Shown here piece by piece: positions 1-9,220 of a DNA stretch of 64,000 nucleotides. The stretch is from contig PGZZ01000004.1 of assembly GCA_002841545.1 (NCBI GenBank), positions 1 through 64,000 on the forward strand, in the 5' to 3' direction. Source of the stretch: Firmicutes bacterium HGW-Firmicutes-16 (GTDB lineage: Bacteria; Bacillota; Clostridia; Oscillospirales; Oscillospiraceae). Each line of letters opens with the position of its first letter. Positions within the stretch are counted from its first letter, which is position 1. The notes beneath the pieces were generated by a model. The model was not told where the DNA came from. It searched no databases and saw only the letters and a program-made list of their open reading frames with translations. Both the position numbers and the translations under genes were made by a program.

Positions 1-11
1 GCTCTTCTTTT

Positions 12-85
12 CTGACATATTATGTACAGCCCCCAATCGTAGTTATTATCCTACAATTGGGGGCTATCTTACAATGTCCGTTTTT
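12..85 (+). repeat. Dispersed hairpin element, copy 1
   Basis: A 15-bp stem (28-42 with 51-65, one C/A mismatch) closes an 8-nt loop, flanked by CTGACATAT on the left and CGTTTTT on the right. The same layout recurs at 37922-37993 with the same arm and loop length but a different stem sequence that still pairs. It lies downstream of prfC (minus strand) and just inside the window edge, so the gene on its left is not visible. It could act as a transcription terminator or be a small repeat. No other feature is visible in 1-180. Confidence 0.65.
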
Positions 86-180
86 CTTGGTTCAGTGCAC
101 CATACTGAAATAACTTTGGGGTGTGCACTTCACAGCGGCTTTCCGGTCTGTTTTGTTAATCAAAAAATATAATCAGAAGA

Positions 181-1764
181 TTAAACTGGCGGAGCTATAT
201 CAAGGAAAGTGATACTCGGGAATTTCTCCTGCAGGGGTCTTAGCGACCACTTATTCCTGCATAGGAGCACCGGTCTGTCATACTGATCCCGAACCAAAAC
301 AGAATCATTGTAGCCCAGCATTTCCTTTGTAAAATCAGTGTTAGGCCAGTATGCCATCATAAACGGCAGCCTTCTCATCTGCAAATCCACGCTATACTCG
401 TTTTTCATTCTGTATTCAAGAACCTCAAACTGAAGCACACCGGCAACGCCGATTGTCAGCACCTCGCCTCCCATATCCGGCTGTCTGAAAACCTGAATGG
501 CTCCTTCTTCGGCAAGCTGATTAATACCCTTGAGGAACTGCTTTCTCTTTGAAGCGTCCTTTGCCATAACTTCCGCAAAATGTTCTGCCGGAAACATTGG
601 AATACCCTCAAATTTGAAAGTCTTATTTCCGCCGCAAATCGTATCTCCGATATTGAAGATACCCGGGTCAAATACGCCGATTATATCACCGGCATACGCT
701 TCCTCGACAAGAACTCGGTCCTGAGCCATAAACTGCTGAGACTGAGATAACCGAATTATTTTCTTCAACCTTGTATGATTGACTTCCATGCCTTTTTCAA
801 ACATACCGGAACAAATCCTGATAAAGGCAATTCTGTCTCGATGCGCAGGATCCATATTGGCCTGAATCTTAAACACAAAGCCCGAAAAGACATCATCATC
901 CGGCTCAACACTGCCTTCACTGTGGCATTGAGCACTGGGCGAGGGAGCAAGCTCAATAAAGGTTTCAAGAAACGGTCGCACGCCGAAATTTGTCATCGCG
1001 CTTCCGAAAAACATCGGCGTAAGCTCTCCGGCGCTGACCTTATCCATGTCGAAGTCATCACCGGCGATATCCAGCAGCTCAATATCTTCGCAAAGCTTAT
1101 TATACAGGCTGTCACCCAGAATTGTTTTAAATCGTTCATCATTAACGCTGCCAGTATCTGAAACAGCAATACTCTGTCCGTGCTCACCGCTTCCAAACAG
1201 CTCAATCTGAGCACTTCTTCGGTCATAAACGCCCTTGAAATCACCGTCAACACCTATAGGCCAGTTCATGGGGCAGGAACGGATGCCCAGAGTCTCTTCG
1301 ATTTCCTCCATCAGTTCAAGCGGGTTTCTGCACGCTCTGTCCAACTTGTTGACGAAGGTAAAAATGGGTATACCCCGTTTTCTGCAAACATGGAACAGCT
1401 TCTTTGTCTGCTCTTCAACGCCCTTTGCTCCGTCTATAAGCATAACGGCGCTGTCCGCTGCGGTTAGCGTTCTGTAGGTATCCTCACTGAAGTCCTGATG
1501 CCCCGGCGTATCCAATATATTAATTCGATATCCGTTATAATCAAAATTCAGAACGCTCGATGTAACAGAAATGCCTCTTTCCTTTTCGATCTGCATCCAG
1601 TCCGAAACAGCGTATTTATTTGTTTTTCTTCCTTTGACAGTACCTGCAAGCCTGATTGCTCCTCCGAACAGTAGCAGTTTTTCAGTAAGTGTCGTTTTAC
1701 CGGCATCCGGGTGAGAAATAATCGCAAAGGTTTTTCTTCGATTAACTTCGTTTTCAATTGACAT
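181..1764 (-). CDS. prfC: Peptide chain release factor 3 (RF3)
   Basis: Cytoplasmic translation GTPase that removes RF1/RF2 from the ribosome after peptide release. The 527 residues match the usual family length. The G1 loop SHPDAGKTTL is at 17-26, the G3 box DTPGHQDF at 85-92 and the G4 box NKLD at 139-142, followed by the translation-factor barrel and the RF3-type C-terminus. The start at 1764 has a weak GAGGA about 12 nt upstream. It appears monocistronic, with 420 nt of gene-free DNA upstream. EF-G paralogues are excluded by the RF3-type G1 sequence and the short length. Nothing is missing. Confidence 0.95.
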   Translation of the reverse strand: MSIENEVNRRKTFAIISHPDAGKTTLTEKLLLFGGAIRLAGTVKGRKTNKYAVSDWMQIEKERGISVTSSVLNFDYNGYRINILDTPGHQDFSEDTYRTLTAADSAVMLIDGAKGVEEQTKKLFHVCRKRGIPIFTFVNKLDRACRNPLELMEEIEETLGIRSCPMNWPIGVDGDFKGVYDRRSAQIELFGSGEHGQSIAVSDTGSVNDERFKTILGDSLYNKLCEDIELLDIAGDDFDMDKVSAGELTPMFFGSAMTNFGVRPFLETFIELAPSPSAQCHSEGSVEPDDDVFSGFVFKIQANMDPAHRDRIAFIRICSGMFEKGMEVNHTRLKKIIRLSQSQQFMAQDRVLVEEAYAGDIIGVFDPGIFNIGDTICGGNKTFKFEGIPMFPAEHFAEVMAKDASKRKQFLKGINQLAEEGAIQVFRQPDMGGEVLTIGVAGVLQFEVLEYRMKNEYSVDLQMRRLPFMMAYWPNTDFTKEMLGYNDSVLVRDQYDRPVLLCRNKWSLRPLQEKFPSITFLDIAPPV

Positions 1765-2067
1765 TTTAGTTTAACATCCTCAGCTATTTATCTTTTTATT
1801 ATGATTAAATTGGCGATTTTTAAACAAAACTTCCGTTTTTGAATCCGGCGTTACCTTGTGTTAGCCCATCACCTAATGTATCAACAAATATTACTCCATT
1901 ATGGAAAAGCATAAGGGAAAAATATTACCGCGCAGAGAGAATAATATAATTACCAACGCAAATTGTCAAATCTTTTTATTCACTATAAAGAAATGCAAGG
2001 GGACGTGCAAAGTGACGAGAGGACGGTTATCGTGAAACAGGGCATTAAGTAAAGTTGAAAGCACACA

Positions 2068-2155
2068 AAACCCAAGCCCCTGAAAAACTGGATTGAAATT
2101 CAGGAGAATTGAGCTGCAATATATCTGGTCGCCGCATGAGGCTAGGTTTGGGTTT
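2068..2155. other. Foldable 88-nt segment 3' of luxC, possible terminator or RNA
   Basis: AAACCCAAGCC at 2068-2078 can pair with GGC (2140-2142) and TTGGGTTT (2148-2155) across a short bulge. CCTGA (2079-2083) pairs with TCAGG (2100-2104) inside it. On the minus strand the right arm runs into a weak T-rich tract just past the luxC stop, so it may end the luxEC transcript. The rest of the 1765-2187 gap is AT-rich and I see no gene in it. Confidence 0.35.
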
Positions 2156-2187
2156 CTGCTAGATAAGACCGGGCTATAGCGGCAGTT

Positions 2188-3465
2188 TCAATCCTCATAG
2201 GACATAATTTTCATATATCTTCTAAGAGAAAACTCGCCGTCATGAGGCATTCCGCAATAGCCTTCAGACATGCGTTTTCCGTTTGTAATGCGCACGAGGC
2301 CGGTCTTTGACAGCAAGGTTTCAAAAGCGTCTTTATCCCGCTCATTACAGATTAGCGCCGCTGTGTTAAGATGGTTTTTATACTGGCAGAGCTCAGCAAG
2401 CAGCCTTCCGCGAGGAAGTGGCCGCACCCAGCAGTTTCGATACATATATGATGGTGTGAGTGTCATATCGTCATATGCAATCACACTGCAATTATTTGCA
2501 GTAAAAACCCGCTTCCGGTATTTTGCAGACTCTAATCTTTCCGTATACAATTCAAGTGTATTTTGCGCTGATAAATACGGGTCATTATCATTTGGCATAC
2601 TCTCCACCATGTGCTCAAGGATTAGCAGGAACCGTTCCGCAAAACTCACAACCTCATCAAAGCTATCCGTATCAACAAATATTCCTTGGCACGAATTGCA
2701 GAACACTTGATTGGTATCGCAAATATTATAGGCGACACCATCTAGCTCATTATCCGATGCATTGTCAGAAACATATGCAAAGCTTACTTTGTGTCCCCAT
2801 TCGATTATGCGTGTGTCCGGGTTCGCCATGTTTCTCACCGCAGAAACTGCGCTGTCTCCTCCCCAGACCACCACCGCGTCTGACGCGCTTGCCATCTTTT
2901 TCACAGCTTCAACGTTGTGCGAAGGATAGTCGAATACAAAAACATACTGCGCTATGAGAGGCTCGATCTTTATAAGCTCCTGCAATATAAGAACGGATAG
3001 CCCATCGTCATTTCCCGGCAGCTTCAAAATGTTAATGTTGCCTGTCAGCAAGCCTTCTATCACACTGAAAACAGGTAGCGCATCAACGTTTCCCGCAGCG
3101 ATATGAAGCAGCACACCAAGAGGTTTCCATTCCTGCCGTACAGATATGTTTTCACCGTATGGCGTAAAGCACCCAAGCGGCGTGCCGAGTTCCGTTTTGA
3201 TTCTGTTTTCTGAGTATTCTTTAGATAAAATCTGCTTAACCAGTTGTAGTTCTTTGCGCGCCTTATTTTCAGTCATACCTGTATCAAGTAATAAATGCAG
3301 ATGATCACACTCGTTGAGAGTTCGGGAGAGAACCTCGCAAGCATTAATAACTGAAGATACTGACAAAGATGCTTTTTCACGCGCCTCAAATATTAAAGTA
3401 TCAAGCCTTTCGAGCTCTGCGTAACTGTCTTCATCAGTCATCAGTTTTCCTAAAATCAAATTCAT
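2188..3465 (-). CDS. luxC: LuxC-like acyl-CoA/acyl-protein reductase
   Basis: Member of the LuxC family, which reduces an enzyme-bound or CoA-bound acyl group to an aldehyde with NADPH. The 425 residues have a Rossmann-type aldehyde-dehydrogenase fold. The segment GVLLHIAAGNVDALP near residues 117-131 and a cysteine pair at C256/C259 (NQVFCNSCQG) are seen; one of these is likely the acyl-accepting nucleophile. Its start overlaps the luxE stop by 4 nt, so the two are translationally coupled. No luciferase (luxAB) or transferase (luxD) gene is in the window, so bioluminescence is not implied. The aldehyde product and its use are unknown. Confidence 0.85.
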   Translation of the reverse strand: MNLILGKLMTDEDSYAELERLDTLIFEAREKASLSVSSVINACEVLSRTLNECDHLHLLLDTGMTENKARKELQLVKQILSKEYSENRIKTELGTPLGCFTPYGENISVRQEWKPLGVLLHIAAGNVDALPVFSVIEGLLTGNINILKLPGNDDGLSVLILQELIKIEPLIAQYVFVFDYPSHNVEAVKKMASASDAVVVWGGDSAVSAVRNMANPDTRIIEWGHKVSFAYVSDNASDNELDGVAYNICDTNQVFCNSCQGIFVDTDSFDEVVSFAERFLLILEHMVESMPNDNDPYLSAQNTLELYTERLESAKYRKRVFTANNCSVIAYDDMTLTPSYMYRNCWVRPLPRGRLLAELCQYKNHLNTAALICNERDKDAFETLLSKTGLVRITNGKRMSEGYCGMPHDGEFSLRRYMKIMSYED

Positions 3466-4583
3466 TTTGCGCCTTTCCGAGCGAGCTCAGACGCATCTGA
3501 TGTGCAGGTTTTTATCTGATTTACACCCGCTCTGCCCTTTAACTCAAAATAGGGCGTGCTAATTCCGCAGCCGCAGCTTTCACCGTCGTATACCACGGCG
3601 AGGTCGTCTGTAACTACGCTTGTGAGCGGCATGCTGGATACCAGTGGAGACACGAAGCTCAATAGTCCTACGCATCCCGGCGGAACAGGCTCAAGAGTTT
3701 TCACATCCCTTATGATAGCTCTACTGTAAATTGGAACATGAAAATGCCCGTTTTTGCATTTCACATAAGGCAGCGGATGCTCAACCGCACTATAAAACTC
3801 AAAACAATTGTGCTTTTCAATTCCCAAAGTATAATGTATTAACTCAAAAAAGAGATTCCTGTCAATTTCTTCGTCGGAAAACTGCTTCCACCCACCACCC
3901 AACAGCACTTTTGAATTGCTGTTCAGTTTTAGCGAGATTTGATTTTCTTTTAACGTTTTGATCAGAAAATACATATATGAGGGAAATCCTACAAGCCGCA
4001 CTGGCAGCCGACTTTTTGAATACCTAATCAGAGCTTTTTTAATCCCTTCATTATTTAATTCGTATCCTGTTCCGGTATCCTTGAGTGCGTATTCCCTATG
4101 AAGCGCAGGTGCAAATTTCGTAATGCCATAAGCTGTTTTTATTGCGCCCATCTGCGTATGCTTGCTCGGTTCATAACCAAGCACTATGTAGTTTGTGGGT
4201 AGAAGTGAGATCAGTTTATGGAATGTAAGATATCTTATCATCATTAGAATACCATAAAAGAGCGTTTTCTTGTCGAAACCCACCCTGCTCTGCGATCCTT
4301 TTGTACCGGAAGATGTAGCTTTAACCGCGAGCTTCTTCTCCGGCATTGAACAGAGGTAATTGCGTTTATAGTAAAGCGTCGGAATTACCGGCACCTTATA
4401 GAGCATTTCCTCTGAATCAATATCATCAATTGAGAAGTCAAAAGATTTTAGTATCTGTGCGTATTCGGGGCAATTCTCCGCATGGAATGCAACATCGTTT
4501 CTGACCGCTTTTAGAAATAAGTCTCCGGTTTTTCGTAAATCATATGGATTTTTTCGCAGGAATAGCTTTCTTCGTAAATCCAT
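3462..4583 (-). CDS. luxE: LuxE-like acyl-protein synthetase
   Basis: Acyl-protein synthetase of the LuxE family, which adenylates a fatty or other carboxylic acid and passes it as a thioester to the partner LuxC reductase. The 373 residues fit the family. The AMP-binding SSGTKGSQS motif lies about a quarter of the way in. I chose the ATG at 4583 because GGAGG stands 10 nt upstream; the open frame extends to 4691 without a better site. It is the first gene of a luxE-luxC operon with a 4-nt overlap. A plain phenylacetate-CoA-ligase-like AMP ligase is the alternative, but the luxC neighbour argues for LuxE. Confidence 0.85.
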   Translation of the reverse strand: MDLRRKLFLRKNPYDLRKTGDLFLKAVRNDVAFHAENCPEYAQILKSFDFSIDDIDSEEMLYKVPVIPTLYYKRNYLCSMPEKKLAVKATSSGTKGSQSRVGFDKKTLFYGILMMIRYLTFHKLISLLPTNYIVLGYEPSKHTQMGAIKTAYGITKFAPALHREYALKDTGTGYELNNEGIKKALIRYSKSRLPVRLVGFPSYMYFLIKTLKENQISLKLNSNSKVLLGGGWKQFSDEEIDRNLFFELIHYTLGIEKHNCFEFYSAVEHPLPYVKCKNGHFHVPIYSRAIIRDVKTLEPVPPGCVGLLSFVSPLVSSMPLTSVVTDDLAVVYDGESCGCGISTPYFELKGRAGVNQIKTCTSDASELARKGAK

Positions 4584-4834
4584 TGCAGTTGCACCTCCAT
4601 CCGTTTTACAGATATTTATATTCATAACTTGTATTGTCTTTACTCTCTTGCTGCTAAAGAATACCACACTTTTAGAGGAAATTTCAACCATGACACATTT
4701 CCAATCCTTTTTCTCGCTCGGAAAATCTCAAATACCCTGTTTACTTTCATAGGATATTGTTTTGGAGTTTTTACCTAGTTTAGTAATCTTTAGCAACTTG
4801 GAGATCACCTCTTGCTTACCGCAGCTATCCTTGT
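4584..4834. other. Intergenic leader of luxE
   Basis: The gene-free stretch from 4584 to 4938 holds the luxE leader and, at its right end, the terminator of the next gene. It is AT-rich around 4690-4800 and probably contains the luxE promoter on the minus strand, but I could not pick a convincing -35/-10 pair. Confidence 0.3.
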
Positions 4835-4871
4835 AAAAGGACTTGGGAAGTTGCCTTCCCAAGTCCTTTTT
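4835..4871 (-). terminator. Rho-independent terminator of the iron-sulfur flavoprotein gene
   Basis: AAAAGGACTTGGGAAG at 4835-4850 pairs with its complement ending at 4870 around a short loop, with a run of T on both sides. It lies about 70 nt past the stop of the oxidoreductase and can work in either direction. Confidence 0.85.
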
Positions 4872-4938
4872 GATTTTGTTTTACGAAAAGTTTTTAACTA
4901 ACTGGAAACGAAGCCAAATTGGTCTTTACTTCGTAATC

Positions 4939-7629
4939 TTATGCTTTTACAGCGACTTTGCGTATCGCAATGTTGTGCTTACGCTCTTCGGCATACTTTT
5001 CAAATATTTCGTTCCTGCTGAAGAACTCAACGCTTTCAACATTATATGTCTTCTTCAGGTGGATAGCGTCAAACTTGCACTTGGTGGTGCAAACGCCGCA
5101 GCCGATGCACTTGTTCGGATCTACGACGACCGCGCCGCAGCCAAGGCAACGAACGGTTTCCTTCCGCATCTGCTCCTCGGTAAAGGTGATGCGGTTATCG
5201 CTGAAGCTCTTGGCCTTCTGTGCATCGTGAAGAGGACGCTGGCGCGGGGTGTTGTCAAACCCATCGGCGGTGATGGCCTTCTTGTTAAGACCATCCTTAT
5301 CCAAAGAGGTGAATATCCGGCGGTTACGTCCAATGGTCAGACTCTGGCCTTCCCAAACGAAGCGATGAATGGAGATAGCGCCTTCCTTGCCGGCTGCAAT
5401 TGCGTCAATAGCATACTTTGGTCCGGTGTAAACATCGCCACCGACGAAAACGTCAGGCTGAGAGGTCTGATAAGTAAGGCCGTCCGCCACAGCAGTATTT
5501 CCGCGTCCCAGCTCGACCTTGCTGCCATCCAGCAGACCACCCCATTCGATGGACTGACCGACGGAAAGGAGAACATAGTCAGCCGGTACGGTAATGGTGG
5601 TGTTCTCATCATATTTCGGAGCGAACTTGCCCTCAGCATCGAACACGGAAACGCACTTCTTGAACTCAACGCCTGTGACCTTGCCGTCTTCTACAACGAT
5701 TTTCTTGGGACCCCATCCGTTGTTGATCTCGATACCATCGGCTTTTGCCTCCTCCTGCTCCTCTGGGAGGGCGGGCATTTCCTTTTCACTTTCCAGACAG
5801 TACATCTTGGTGGATTCTGTTCTGTCCATACGTACAGCGGTGCGAGCCACGTCTATTGCCACGTTGCCGCCACCAATGACCACGACATTGCCGGAGATGC
5901 GAATCTTTTTGCAAAGGTTTACCTTGCGCAGGAAATCAACGCCTGAAATTACGCCTGCGGCGTCCTCTCCCTCGATACCCAGCTTACGTCCGCCCTGAGC
6001 ACCGATAGCAATATAGAAAGCTTCAAAGCCTTGTTTACGAAGTTCGTCCAGCGTGACGTCCTTGCCGACCTCAACGCCGCACTTGAACTCGACGCCCATC
6101 CTGCGCAGGACTTCGATTTCTGCATTGACGACGCCCTTGTCCAGACGGAAGGAGGGAATTCCCAGAGTCATCATGCCGCCGGGCTTATCTTCCTTTTCAA
6201 AAACGGTGACCTTATAGCCGTCCTTGGCGAGATAATATGCACAGGAGAGGCCGGCAGGGCCGGAGCCGATGATTGCGATGGGCTTGCCGTAATTGTGCAG
6301 CTTTTCGGGAATATACATACCATCTAACTTGAGCTCTTGATCGGCGATATATTTCTTTATCTCATCAATAGCAATAGGTTCGTCAAAGCTGCCGCGGGTG
6401 CACTCGTTCTCGCAATTGTGGGGGCAGATGCGTCCGCAGATTGCCGGGAACGGGTTTTCCTTCTTAATGAGATCAAGCGCTTCAATATATCTCCCCTGAG
6501 AGGCAAGCTTTATGTATCCCTGAACGGCAATGTGTGCAGGGCAGGCGGTTTTACAGGGGGCTGTTCCGGTGGGTACGACGTTCTCGCGGTTATCGCGGTA
6601 GTTGGGATTCCACTTCTCAGGGCCCCACTCTGTATCTCTGGGAAGATCGGCGAACTTGTACTCAATGGGTGACTCGGTGCAGAGCTTCTGTCCAAGCTTA
6701 AGAGCGTTGGTCGGGCAGTATTCAACGCACTGTCCGCATGCAACGCAGGCTTCCTTGTCGACTTCGGCCTCATAGTTGCTGCGAGAAGCGTCAGGAGTGT
6801 TGAAGTACTGAGTTGCACCAAGCGCCAGACAGGTACCGGGCATGCAGTTGCATATAGCCACCGATTTACCCGGCTGCAGTGTGGTTATCTGGTGAACACA
6901 GCCAATTTTTTCAAAGTATTTAATCTTTTCATAGGCCTCATCGCTGGTAATCTGCTTGCCTTTGCCATTTTCAATGAACATGTCGGCGGCAAATCCCAGG
7001 AACAAGCACATACCGGTTTCAAGGTCAGAACCACCTTCAAGGTCACCGGCGCCTTCATTCATGTAGCGGCGAACGCGGCGGCACTGACAGGGGAGAATAG
7101 CGATATGATTCTTGTTTTTTTCGATATAGGTGCTCACCATGTCACTTGACACCTGCTCCGTATCAGCAGGGATAGCCTTTTCGACCGGGATAGCGCGCAT
7201 GACGCCGGCACCCATAGGGACATTGGCTATGGTATTTGCATAGCTCTTTGTTGCGTGTCCTTCAAAAGACAAGGGAATTTCGGGATGCTCCTGGCAGAAT
7301 TTGTCGTTAAGGAGCATAAATTCAAAGGCGCCGGGAGCGTAAACCAGAAGTACAAAAAGCTCCATACCGCCCTTTTCAATCCTTTGTACAACGCCAATGT
7401 CCGCCATCTCGCGAAGCATCTCCGTGACTTTATCCTCAGGCTCATCGATGTCGTATGCAACGGAAGCCGGGAGAGCCGGAGTCAGAAGTTCCATCGCCAT
7501 GAGAACTTTTATCTGTTCATCCGTCATCCACTTTTCAAAAGTCTTGTACTCCGCACAATTTTCGTTGATCTCATAGTGGCCGTGAGCCATCTTTTCGCAG
7601 AGCTCGATCAGGTTTTGTCTTACTGCCAT
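4939..7629 (-). CDS. Multi-domain iron-sulfur flavoprotein, GltD-like oxidoreductase
   Basis: An 896-residue soluble redox protein. Residues 1-100 resemble a winged-helix-like helical domain. Residues 180-265 carry paired cysteines (CQC at 181, CNC at 260) and look like a separate metal-binding module. A 4Fe-4S motif CVACGQCVEYCP is at 295-306. From about 355 it is GltD-like (glutamate-synthase small subunit family): N-terminal cysteines near 359-410, an FAD-binding GSGPAG near 455 and an NAD(P)-binding GGGNVA further on. A final 4Fe-4S motif KCIGCGVCTTKCK is near the C-terminus. No large GltB-type subunit is adjacent, so it probably moves electrons from NAD(P)H to another acceptor. The physiological partner is unknown. 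It stands alone with its own terminator. Confidence 0.75.
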   Translation of the reverse strand: MAVRQNLIELCEKMAHGHYEINENCAEYKTFEKWMTDEQIKVLMAMELLTPALPASVAYDIDEPEDKVTEMLREMADIGVVQRIEKGGMELFVLLVYAPGAFEFMLLNDKFCQEHPEIPLSFEGHATKSYANTIANVPMGAGVMRAIPVEKAIPADTEQVSSDMVSTYIEKNKNHIAILPCQCRRVRRYMNEGAGDLEGGSDLETGMCLFLGFAADMFIENGKGKQITSDEAYEKIKYFEKIGCVHQITTLQPGKSVAICNCMPGTCLALGATQYFNTPDASRSNYEAEVDKEACVACGQCVEYCPTNALKLGQKLCTESPIEYKFADLPRDTEWGPEKWNPNYRDNRENVVPTGTAPCKTACPAHIAVQGYIKLASQGRYIEALDLIKKENPFPAICGRICPHNCENECTRGSFDEPIAIDEIKKYIADQELKLDGMYIPEKLHNYGKPIAIIGSGPAGLSCAYYLAKDGYKVTVFEKEDKPGGMMTLGIPSFRLDKGVVNAEIEVLRRMGVEFKCGVEVGKDVTLDELRKQGFEAFYIAIGAQGGRKLGIEGEDAAGVISGVDFLRKVNLCKKIRISGNVVVIGGGNVAIDVARTAVRMDRTESTKMYCLESEKEMPALPEEQEEAKADGIEINNGWGPKKIVVEDGKVTGVEFKKCVSVFDAEGKFAPKYDENTTITVPADYVLLSVGQSIEWGGLLDGSKVELGRGNTAVADGLTYQTSQPDVFVGGDVYTGPKYAIDAIAAGKEGAISIHRFVWEGQSLTIGRNRRIFTSLDKDGLNKKAITADGFDNTPRQRPLHDAQKAKSFSDNRITFTEEQMRKETVRCLGCGAVVVDPNKCIGCGVCTTKCKFDAIHLKKTYNVESVEFFSRNEIFEKYAEERKHNIAIRKVAVKA

Positions 7630-7833
7630 TTTTGTTCCTCCTATTATTATAGATATACGTTTTTTATGCCTGTTTTTGTCGATAAATATCTAAATTATCA
7701 AATGTATTCCAAATTTGATTATAATCTATCCAACTAAGAATGAAAAGAGAAATATTAGTTTTTCCAAAAAACTTGTTTTACCCTGTAAACCAAATAAGGG
7801 AGAAAATAAGGGAAACCTTCTGAAATGACAGAA

Positions 7834-7870
7834 AGAAACCCTTGAAATCACTGTAATTTCAAGGGTTTCT
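7834..7870 (-). terminator. Terminator downstream of tRNA-Val
   Basis: AGAAACCCTTGAAAT pairs perfectly with ATTTCAAGGGTTTCT around a 7-nt loop. It begins 3 nt past the CCA end of the tRNA gene. It may also stop transcription arriving from the other strand. Confidence 0.8.
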
Positions 7871-7873
7871 AAG

Positions 7874-7949
7874 TGGTGGACGATACAAGACTCGAACTTG
7901 TGACCTCCCGCACGTCAAGCGGATGCGCTACCAGCTGCGCCAATCGTCC
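7874..7949 (-). tRNA. tRNA-Val (GAC)
   Basis: 76-nt cloverleaf with encoded CCA. The acceptor GGACGAT pairs with ATCGTCC, the D arm has GCGCAGCTGGTAGCGC, the anticodon loop TTGACGT gives anticodon GAC, and the T arm has GTTCGAGTC. It is a single tRNA, closed by the hairpin at 7834-7870. The rest of the gap 7630-8055 shows no gene. Confidence 0.96.
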
Positions 7950-8055
7950 GAATTTAATCGGCGAGTGTTATTTTACACCACACAAAGTAACTTTGTCAAC
8001 TGAAAAATGCCGCGCATAAGAATGAGATTTTTTCGGAGCTTTGCGCAGTATGTTT

Positions 8056-8622
8056 TCATTCAAAAAGTGGACGGATAAGTTCCCAAATAACGCCCATCAC
8101 TCCGCAGGCCAGTATGGTGACTATAACCCCCGGTTTCCACTTTCTCAAAACCAATAACGCAGCCACAATCAGTGCCAATGAAAAGATATCAGTCGACGCA
8201 AGCACGATTGCACTGCCCCATACCGTTTCGATAATAACACCGAGCCCCGCAACGGCGATGAGTCCCGCGACTCCGGGCTTAAGTCCGCTCAGCGCATTCT
8301 GGACAGTTTTAAGCTGTCCATATTTCCTGTACACCACGTAAAGCAGACTCACAATGAGAAACGGCGGCAGCATGAACGCAAATGAGGCGAGAAAAGCTCC
8401 CGCTATGCCGCCCACCTTCATCCCGACAAAGGATGCGGCGTTAATCGCGACCGGTCCCGGGGTTATTTGCGAGAGCGTCAGAAGATCCGAAAACTCAGTC
8501 ATTGTCAGCCAGTGGTTCGTTTGGACGCACTGCTGCTGAATTAGTGGCAGCACCGCGTAACCTCCGCCGAAGCCAAGAACTCCAATAAGCAAAAACGAAA
8601 GCATCAGTTTTATATAGATCAT
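8056..8622 (-). CDS. chrA: Chromate-transporter family protein, second half
   Basis: 188-residue integral membrane protein of the CHR family. It has the GFGGGYAVLPLI signature near the N-terminus and the SQITPGPVAINAASFVG segment typical of one CHR domain. It is a short-chain (single-domain) member whose start overlaps the upstream CHR gene by 4 nt, so the two halves probably form a heterodimer equal to one full-length ChrA. Known members export chromate with protons; in anaerobes the true substrate is often untested. The family call is firm, the substrate is not. Confidence 0.85.
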   Translation of the reverse strand: MIYIKLMLSFLLIGVLGFGGGYAVLPLIQQQCVQTNHWLTMTEFSDLLTLSQITPGPVAINAASFVGMKVGGIAGAFLASFAFMLPPFLIVSLLYVVYRKYGQLKTVQNALSGLKPGVAGLIAVAGLGVIIETVWGSAIVLASTDIFSLALIVAALLVLRKWKPGVIVTILACGVMGVIWELIRPLFE

Positions 8623-9191
8623 ACTTTTTTTCTCCTGCCGCGCACCGCGCCGATTACAACACCCACGGTGCCGCAGGCGACGATGATAATCGCGACATTT
8701 ATGTTAAGGAAAAACGCTGCTGCAAAAGCCCCAACCATTATGAGGGCATAAAGCACCTGTTCCTTTTTAATATATGGCGCTGCCATGCTGACGACCAAAT
8801 CGGCAATGACCGCCGCAACTCCGGCGTTCATTCCACGGAACGCCGCCGAAACTAAGCGGTTGCCGCGTATGAGATCATAAAAATAGCACATAGCGGCGAG
8901 CAAAACTATCGCGGGAAGTGAGGTGCCTAGAAGTGCGCAGACCGCACCCCAAAAGCCGTGCAGTCGATAGCCAACGAGGACGCTTACGTTAATTATCATA
9001 GCTCCCGGCGACGACTGCCCAATCGCGGTCATTTCCGTAAGCTCGTTTTCATCAATCCAGCCGAGTTTTTTAACGAAGCGCTCCCGCAGCAGCGGTATCA
9101 TCACATATCCGCCTCCCAGAGTAAAGGTGGCTATACCCAGCGTTTGCAGAAAAATACCGATGCATGTTGGCTTTTTATTTTCGCTTTGCAT
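8619..9191 (-). CDS. chrA: Chromate-transporter family protein, first half
   Basis: 190-residue membrane protein, the upstream partner of the short CHR pair. FTLGGGYVMIPLLRERF near residues 18-34 is the family signature, and the SSPGAMIINVSVLVG segment matches the SQxxPG region of the other half. About five or six hydrophobic segments follow, ending in an RGRRKK positive tail. The 4-nt overlap with the next gene shows co-translation. The Big2 gene upstream is separated by a strong hairpin, so the pair probably has its own promoter in 9192-9220. Confidence 0.85.
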   Translation of the reverse strand: MQSENKKPTCIGIFLQTLGIATFTLGGGYVMIPLLRERFVKKLGWIDENELTEMTAIGQSSPGAMIINVSVLVGYRLHGFWGAVCALLGTSLPAIVLLAAMCYFYDLIRGNRLVSAAFRGMNAGVAAVIADLVVSMAAPYIKKEQVLYALIMVGAFAAAFFLNINVAIIIVACGTVGVVIGAVRGRRKKV

Positions 9192-9220
9192 ATAATAATA
9201 GTCCTTCCGGAATAAATAAA

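Noticed and set aside
4843-5946. Long plus-strand open frame of 367 codons
   Set aside because: It lies opposite the iron-sulfur flavoprotein gene, crosses its terminator and shows no domain. It is an antisense shadow.
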